Source: JBHICC01 sp046759385
Lineage (GTDB): Bacteria; Pseudomonadota; Gammaproteobacteria; Acidiferrobacterales; SPGG2
Assembly: GCA_046759385.1 (NCBI GenBank)
Contig: JBHICC010000067.1
Span: forward strand, 1-10,750
DNA: 10,750 nt
Reading direction: 5' to 3'
The notes below the pieces were generated by a model, which was not told where the DNA came from, did not search any database, and was given only the letters and a program-made list of their open reading frames with translations. Positions 6,465 to 10,750 of this stretch are shown one piece after another. A program made the position numbers and the translations under genes. The number at the start of each line of letters is the position of its first letter. The stretch's first letter is position 1.

Positions 6465-8147
6465 TTACGTCGTTTCGTCGGCCGCGTCGGTAAACACGGT
6501 TCTCTTGACCTGCTGCCAGGTCGGCTCACCGAACACGCGCTTGATCACGAGAGCAAGCGCGATAGAGCCAGCGCAGAGCAGCCGGTCATGGAACGCCTTG
6601 GCAACATGATCATCCTGCAGCCGCGCCTGGTCGCGCGCGGCGTTGATCAATGCCCACCCGGTGGCGTAGCCCATCGGTACCGCGGGTGATTGGCTGTACC
6701 ACTTCAGATCCGCCAATGCTTGCGATCGCGGAAAGCCGAGATGGGCCACCATGCGATCAGCCACTTCATCGATGCTGGTGCCACGCGTGTGAATCTCGAC
6801 GTCGATCAGAATACGCAGCGCTCGCCAAAGGCGGTCCTTCAGCAGAATAAAGCGCTGCTCCGGGCGGTTCAGAAACCCCTGCTCGAACATGAGCTGCTCA
6901 CAATAAAGCGCCCAGCCCTCGTAAAGCGTGGCGGAGGCATTGAGCAGTCGTGGCAAGGTACTGGTAGTGCCGTTGAGATTGGCCGTTACGAACTGCAAGT
7001 GGTGACCTGGGTAGGCTTCGTGCACGCACGTATGCATCAATCCTGCATAGTTATGTTCGGCCAACTGCTCGTCGTCGGTTGGAGGCGTAACATAGTAGTG
7101 ACCTTGCTGGTCGGGGTCGTTGGGCGCGGGATCCGAGTAAGCGGCGAAGGGTATCTGATGACGCATAAACACGGGCGTCTCGACGACGTCGAGCCGTTCT
7201 GGGCGTGGCACGCTAACCAAGTCCTGTCGTTCGACAAAGTCACGCGCTGCCCGCATTTGCTCCTTGTATGTGGCTAACAACTCGCCGGCACTGGGATGAT
7301 CGGCCTGAATCGCCTTCGTTGCGCGGGCAATGTCGCCGTGGCCATACAACTCTCTACTGACAGCCTTGAGCTCACGTTCCGTTCGGGCGAACAGCCGTTG
7401 CCCAAGTCCATAGAGCTGTGAGATCTCGATGTCGAGAAAATGGCGGTAACGCAACAGGTTCTGGAAATATGACTCGCCACAGGCAAAGTTGCCCTCGGCC
7501 GCCTCGCCAATATCGCGTTCTAGGAACTCCGCGTACTCGATCAGTGCACGACTCGCCGCGGAAATCACCGACCTCAAAGTGTCGGGCTCAAGCGTTGATG
7601 TTGCGACGCGTGGATGAGCCGACAAGGCTTGCAAAAAATCCACACCGCGACGCGCGGCCGTTGCCGCCGACTCAAGCCAAAGGTGGGGTATCGCTTTTGC
7701 CCGAGGGTGCAGATGATCCCTTGCGCCGGCCAGGTGGGCCGGTATTGCCGTGAGGCGGGCCAGTAACGCGTCCTCGAAGTCCTCGACCGTGCGGATCGTC
7801 AACTGATAGATCGCATAGATCGGCAACAGCTCCGCCGGGTTGGGCGTGCTCGGTTCGATCTCGATGAGATGCTGGTTCTGCAGAAGCAGCGCGCCATAAA
7901 GGATGTCAAAATCGATCTGCTCGTCAGCGCTAAGCGCATTGCCGTTCAGCCCCTCTAGGCTGCTGCGCATCTCGTTGTTAAGACACATCAACGCGCCTTT
8001 GTGCTCAGGGTTGTACGGACTGAGCAGGCTCGCGTAGCCCGGCACACCGACATCGACAGCTGCTTCGGGGTGATAACGAAACCAGGCGCTATAGTAGTTC
8101 TGAACAAGCTTGGCAAACCGAGCGCTGGCCGATGAAGTGTTGCTCAC
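6465..8147 (-). CDS. DUF885 family protein, probable zinc metallopeptidase-like
   Basis: The 560-residue product belongs to the DUF885 (PF05960) family. H376-E377-A-Y-P-G-H382-H383 is the family's zinc-binding-like motif, and E410 in the EGWALY motif further on is the expected third ligand region. Related proteins are thought to be metal-dependent peptidases, but substrates are mostly unknown. No signal peptide or membrane helix is visible, so it should be cytoplasmic. The start is GTG (8145-8147), whose first four bases GTGA overlap the TGA stop of the osmC-like gene, implying translational coupling. The reading frame is intact over the usual family length. Its link to an OsmC family protein may point to a shared stress or detoxification role, but that is only inference from position. 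Family call secure, function unknown. Confidence 0.92.
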   Translation of the reverse strand: MSNTSSASARFAKLVQNYYSAWFRYHPEAAVDVGVPGYASLLSPYNPEHKGALMCLNNEMRSSLEGLNGNALSADEQIDFDILYGALLLQNQHLIEIEPSTPNPAELLPIYAIYQLTIRTVEDFEDALLARLTAIPAHLAGARDHLHPRAKAIPHLWLESAATAARRGVDFLQALSAHPRVATSTLEPDTLRSVISAASRALIEYAEFLERDIGEAAEGNFACGESYFQNLLRYRHFLDIEISQLYGLGQRLFARTERELKAVSRELYGHGDIARATKAIQADHPSAGELLATYKEQMRAARDFVERQDLVSVPRPERLDVVETPVFMRHQIPFAAYSDPAPNDPDQQGHYYVTPPTDDEQLAEHNYAGLMHTCVHEAYPGHHLQFVTANLNGTTSTLPRLLNASATLYEGWALYCEQLMFEQGFLNRPEQRFILLKDRLWRALRILIDVEIHTRGTSIDEVADRMVAHLGFPRSQALADLKWYSQSPAVPMGYATGWALINAARDQARLQDDHVAKAFHDRLLCAGSIALALVIKRVFGEPTWQQVKRTVFTDAADETT

Positions 8148-8563
8148 TGTACTTCGATGATCTCGAAATCGTGGGTAATCTCGGCGGTCTCAGCAAGCAT
8201 TCGCGTGGCAGAGCAATATTTTTCTGCCGACAACGAGATCGCACGCTCGACCTTCTTCGCGTCTAGCGCTTCGCCGCTGACGATAAAATGCACGTTAATT
8301 TTCGTAAACACGCGCGGCACGGTTTGCGCGCGCTCGGCCGTAAGCTCGGCGACGCAGTCGGTCACCTTTTGGCGTGATTTTTTCAAGATACTTACCACGT
8401 CAAACGCCGTGCAACCTCCCATCCCTACTAGCACTAACTCCATTGGGCGAAAACCGCGATTGCGACCACCGTGCTCCGGCGCTCCGTCAATTACAACCTT
8501 GTGCCCGCTGCCCGCTTCGGCGGCGAAACTTGCTTCCCCAGTCCACTTAATTGTCGCTTTCAT
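8144..8563 (-). CDS. OsmC/YhfA family protein
   Basis: The 139-residue protein fits the OsmC fold, whose best-known members (OsmC, Ohr) reduce organic hydroperoxides with two reactive cysteines. The conserved pair is present: C51 in MGGCTAFDV and C117 in EKYCSAT. The sequence resembles the YhfA branch more than Ohr; YhfA proteins have no firmly established substrate. E. coli yhfA sits beside crp, and Pseudomonas has an OsmC gene beside vfr, so the neighbourhood here (OsmC, DUF885, Crp-like regulator) echoes a conserved linkage. The ATG at 8561-8563 has only GAG as a weak ribosome binding site. Its TGA overlaps the GTG of the DUF885 gene by four bases, so the two are co-translated. A 122-bp repeat-rich gap separates it from trpC. 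Confidence 0.92.
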   Translation of the reverse strand: MKATIKWTGEASFAAEAGSGHKVVIDGAPEHGGRNRGFRPMELVLVGMGGCTAFDVVSILKKSRQKVTDCVAELTAERAQTVPRVFTKINVHFIVSGEALDAKKVERAISLSAEKYCSATRMLAETAEITHDFEIIEVQ

Positions 8564-8567
8564 TTGC

Positions 8568-8630
8568 TCGTGAACCGTAAAGCATTAACTGTAAAACTAT
8601 GGCCCCTGAGTCGTTAACCGTGAGACGTGA
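8568..8630. repeat. Degenerate 7-bp-periodic tract in front of osmC
   Basis: The 63 bases divide into nine 7-bp units. The first four follow about NCGTRAA (TCGTGAA, CCGTAAA among them) and the last three about NNCGTGA (ACCGTGA, GACGTGA). Two middle units are poorly conserved and the phase slips by one base. It occupies the leader immediately upstream of the osmC-like start. No promoter could be called with confidence inside it. Confidence 0.5.
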
Positions 8631-8653
8631 ATTGCTCATTCAAACATAGGCTA

Positions 8654-8681
8654 ATAACCACGACTAAACACTAACGATTAA
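8654..8681. repeat. Second 7-bp-periodic tract, after trpC
   Basis: Three adjacent units CGACTAA, ACACTAA and CGATTAA, preceded by the weaker ATAACCA, form a short degenerate tandem repeat. It lies four bases beyond the end of trpC and has a different unit from the tract at 8568-8630. No terminator hairpin with a T-tract was found between trpC and osmC. Confidence 0.4.
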
Positions 8682-8685
8682 TACT

Positions 8686-9486
8686 TCACGAACCAAACAG
8701 CTGTGCTAGCTTAGCCCCGGGATCGGCTGCCTGCATAAAAACCTCGCCGACGAGAAACGCGTTCACGCCGTGGCCACGCATAAGCGTGACATCGTCGGCG
8801 GAGTGAATGCCACTTTCCGTCACCACGAGCTGATTCGAGGGAATCTTATCGAGGAGATCTAGGGTCGTTTGCAAACTCACATCGAAAGTGCGCAAGTCCC
8901 GATTATTGATGCCAATGAGCGATGTTTCGAGCTGCAACGCGCGTTCCAGCTCATCCTCACTATGTACTTCGATCAATACATCGAGACCAAGTTCGTATGC
9001 GACGACGGCCAATTCGCGCATGTGCGTGTCACCCAGTGCTGCCACAATAAGCAGTATGCAATCAGCTCCGAGTAGCCTTGCCTCATAAATCTGGTAGACG
9101 TCAATCGTAAAATCCTTGCGCAGAACCGGTAACGACGTGACCTCACGGGCCGTGCGCAAATCATCATCACTGCCTTGAAAAAAATCGCTGTCGGTCAATA
9201 CCGAAAGGCAGGTAGCACCATGTCGCTCGTAGGTGGTTGCGATCTCGGCGGGATTGAAGTCTGACCTAAGTACACCTTTGCTGGGCGACGCCTTTTTGAT
9301 CTCGGCGATTACACCCGCCTGTCCTTGCCTGATTCGCTCCCTGAGTGCGTGTGCAAATGCTCGGGGTTTGGGCGCCGTCTCTACCTGGCCACTTAGGGTC
9401 TTAAGCGGTAAACGCTCGGCCCGTTCTTCAACTTCTTGCGCCTTGCGGGCGAGTATTTTCTGAAGAATGTGCGGCGCGTTTCGCAC
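8686..9486 (-). CDS. trpC: Indole-3-glycerol-phosphate synthase
   Basis: This enzyme closes the indole ring of carboxyphenylamino-deoxyribulose phosphate to give indole-3-glycerol phosphate in tryptophan synthesis. From the GTG at 9484-9486 it is 266 residues, the normal length of a monofunctional TrpC; no TrpF domain is fused. It is a TIM barrel with the expected active-site residues: E62 and K64 in AEIKKASPSKG, K124 in VLRKDF, E173, N194 in GINNRDL, and S225 in ESGI. The longest open frame begins at 9597, but its first 37 codons lie mostly inside trpD and do not resemble TrpC. The GTG is preceded by GGATGA at 9497-9502, ten bases upstream, and follows the trpD stop by 10 bp. Cotranscription with trpD is expected. 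Confidence 0.95.
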   Translation of the reverse strand: MRNAPHILQKILARKAQEVEERAERLPLKTLSGQVETAPKPRAFAHALRERIRQGQAGVIAEIKKASPSKGVLRSDFNPAEIATTYERHGATCLSVLTDSDFFQGSDDDLRTAREVTSLPVLRKDFTIDVYQIYEARLLGADCILLIVAALGDTHMRELAVVAYELGLDVLIEVHSEDELERALQLETSLIGINNRDLRTFDVSLQTTLDLLDKIPSNQLVVTESGIHSADDVTLMRGHGVNAFLVGEVFMQAADPGAKLAQLFGS

Positions 9487-9496
9487 GTACGTGACG

Positions 9497-10519
9497 TCAT
9501 CCGGCGAGCTTGCGGCTAAGCCCGACAAGCGCCTGTAGCTTCTCTCGCGCTGCGCCGCTGGCAATACAATCGAGCGCCTTTTGCACGCCGGTATCAAGCG
9601 ACACGCTCAGATCGGCCGCGTAAATCGCCGCGCCGGCATTGAGCGCGACGATATCGCGCGCAGGCCCTGCCTGATCGTTCAACACGGTCTCGATCATCGA
9701 CAAACTCTGCTCGGCGCTGTCCACTGCCAAATCCGAAACCCGACCGTGCTTGACGCCCAAACCCTCCGGCTCAATCGTGTATGTCGATATCTCGCCGTCT
9801 TTTAACTCAGCGACTCGGGTCGGCGACTCGATACTGATCTCATCCATGCCATCCTCGGCATGGACTACAAGCACGTGTTCGCTGCCGAGGCGCTTTAGCA
9901 CCTGAGCAAGCGGTTCCAGCCATTGACCGCTGAATACGCCCATCACCTGATGCGGCGCATTGGCCGGGTTCGTAAGCGGACCTAGCAAGTTAAAGATAGT
10001 GCGCACACCCATCTCGCGCCGTGGCCCGATCGCGTGCTTCATCGCGCCGTGATGCTTAGGCGCAAACATGAAACCGACACCGATTTCGTCGATACACTGA
10101 GCGACTTGTTCCGGCGTGAGCTCGAGGCTTACGCCAGCCGTCTCGAGCACGTCGGCGCTCCCAGAGTGGCTCGACACCGAGCGATTCCCGTGTTTTGCCA
10201 CCTTGCCGCCGGCTGCCGCCACGACAAAGGCACTTGCAGTGGAGATGTTGAAGGTGTTAACGCCATCGCCGCCGGTGCCGCAGGTATCGACCACATGCGG
10301 TCCGCTCACGCCAACATGCGTGGCAAGCTCGCGCATCACCTCGGCCGCAGCGCTGATCTCGTCGACGCTCTCGCCTTTCATACGCAACCCGATGAGGAAC
10401 CCACCGATCTGTGCTTGCGTCGCTTCGCCGGTCATGATGAGCCGCATCACCGCGCGCATTTGCTCATGACTTAGATCCTGCCCTTCGCACGCGGTTCGTA
10501 TTGCTGTCTGCATGTCCAT
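9497..10519 (-). CDS. trpD: Anthranilate phosphoribosyltransferase
   Basis: This enzyme transfers phosphoribose from PRPP to anthranilate, the second committed step to tryptophan. The 340-residue product carries the PRPP loop GTGGDG (81-86), KHGNRSVSS (109-117) and the metal-binding D226-E227 pair. The length fits a stand-alone TrpD without a fused TrpG. Three in-frame ATGs lie near the start. The one at 10517-10519 is preferred: AGGGG at 10526-10530 is six bases upstream, and the protein then begins MDMQTAI, as in other gammaproteobacterial TrpD proteins. The ATG at 10523-10525 would touch the AGGGG directly. trpC follows 10 bp later. The expected trpG is not directly upstream; a gap of at least 225 bp with a repeat is there instead. 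No attenuator or Trp-codon leader peptide was seen. Confidence 0.96.
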   Translation of the reverse strand: MDMQTAIRTACEGQDLSHEQMRAVMRLIMTGEATQAQIGGFLIGLRMKGESVDEISAAAEVMRELATHVGVSGPHVVDTCGTGGDGVNTFNISTASAFVVAAAGGKVAKHGNRSVSSHSGSADVLETAGVSLELTPEQVAQCIDEIGVGFMFAPKHHGAMKHAIGPRREMGVRTIFNLLGPLTNPANAPHQVMGVFSGQWLEPLAQVLKRLGSEHVLVVHAEDGMDEISIESPTRVAELKDGEISTYTIEPEGLGVKHGRVSDLAVDSAEQSLSMIETVLNDQAGPARDIVALNAGAAIYAADLSVSLDTGVQKALDCIASGAAREKLQALVGLSRKLAG

Positions 10520-10538
10520 CTTCATCCCCTACAAAAAA

Positions 10539-10568
10539 TACTCAACGCAAAGGCGCTAAGACGCAAAG
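10539..10568 (+). repeat. 30-bp intergenic repeat, copy 2 (8-bp units)
   Basis: This is the inverted partner of 34-63, identical in 29 of 30 bases; the one change makes the middle unit GCGCTAAG instead of GCGCGAAG. The outer units are both ACGCAAAG. It lies 13 bases upstream of the trpD ribosome binding site counted from 10526, so it would be within the trpD leader if trpD is transcribed from further upstream. Confidence 0.8.
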
Positions 10569-10700
10569 TGTTTCTGCCTTTGTTTTTAGACTCTCAAACG
10601 TTTTCTTCACGCTCCTCGATCGTTGTTCCGGAAGCGATTCTATCTCGGCAACCGCTCCCGGCTTTGCCCTAACTCCTGCATCCATGCAGTCGTCTTCCAT
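10542..10700 (-). CDS. Doubtful small ORF ending inside the repeat
   Basis: A 52-codon frame (MEDDCMDAGVRAKPG at its N-terminus) runs from an ATG at 10698-10700 to a TGA at 10542-10544. The frame stays open upstream to the window edge at 10750, so it may be the tail of a longer frame. Its last residues (LCVLAPLR) are merely the translation of the 30-bp repeat. AAGG touches the ATG directly, a poor ribosome binding site. I recognise no domain. It does not resemble the end of TrpG. Most likely non-coding repeat sequence; the alternative is a gene fragment or 3' end. Confidence 0.15.
   Translation of the reverse strand: MEDDCMDAGVRAKPGAVAEIESLPEQRSRSVKKTFESLKTKAETLCVLAPLR
10676..10689. repeat. 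14-bp inverted repeat CTGCAT-CC-ATGCAG
   Basis: Exact six-base arms are separated by two bases, within the gene-poor stretch upstream of trpD. It could be an operator or a hairpin of a longer repeat element. No Trp repressor operator match is evident. Apart from this, the 30-bp repeat and the doubtful ORF, I see nothing in 10526-10750. Confidence 0.35.
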
Positions 10701-10750
10701 CCTTGGAGTCGTGCGTCTTGGCGTTAGACGTTTTGTTTTAAGAAGTTTTT

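Noticed and set aside
6374..6529. 52-residue N-terminal extension of the Crp-like regulator
   Set aside because: It would overlap the end of the DUF885 gene and translate the heptamer hairpin; the cyclic-nucleotide-binding fold starts right after the ATG at 6373.
8564..8685. CRISPR-like array
   Set aside because: Units are 7 bp, degenerate and contiguous, with no spacers and no cas genes nearby.
9487..9597. 37-residue N-terminal extension of TrpC
   Set aside because: It lies mostly inside the trpD coding region in another frame, does not resemble TrpC, and would make the protein longer than the family norm.

Overview
The window (10,750 bases, GC roughly mid-50s by eye) looks like an ordinary chromosomal stretch of a gammaproteobacterium. 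The best argument is the linkage trpD-trpC-OsmC/YhfA-like-Crp family regulator: Pseudomonas has trpGDC next to vfr and an OsmC gene, and E. coli has yhfA next to crp. The species cannot be named from the sequence. There are no tRNA, rRNA, CRISPR, prophage or IS genes.

Layout, left to right. Positions 1-82 hold a short repeat. 83-1756 (-) encodes formate-tetrahydrofolate ligase (fhs). 1757-1961 is a divergent control region with candidate promoters, an inverted repeat and a near-consensus Crp-type operator. 1962-2396 (+) encodes a stand-alone two-CBS-domain protein, the only plus-strand gene. A strong minus-strand terminator follows. Then a block of minus-strand genes, which in transcription order (right to left) reads trpD (9497-10519), trpC (8686-9486), OsmC family protein (8144-8563), DUF885 metallopeptidase-like protein (6465-8147), Crp/Fnr family regulator (5678-6373), GAF/PAS histidine kinase (3183-5576) and NarL-type response regulator (2546-3181).

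How the genes fit together. trpD and trpC are consecutive steps of tryptophan synthesis, 10 bp apart. osmC and the DUF885 gene share a GTGA stop/start overlap. The histidine kinase and response regulator are separated by one base and end at a shared terminator, so they are a cognate two-component pair. The Crp-like regulator keeps the R-E-x-x-x-R recognition-helix pattern of E. coli CRP, and the single good TGTGA-N6-TCACC site noticed in the gaps lies in front of the CBS gene.

I found no obviously new multi-gene system. The unexplained structure is in the gaps: (i) a 30-bp repeat built of 8-bp units, present at both ends of the window in opposite orientation (29/30 identical); (ii) a 64-bp imperfect hairpin built of mirror-image 7-bp units between the DUF885 and regulator genes; (iii) two degenerate 7-bp-periodic tracts between trpC and osmC. 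These look like related kinds of short intergenic repeat. Several annotated starts (trpD, trpC, the regulator) need to be shorter than the longest open frame.
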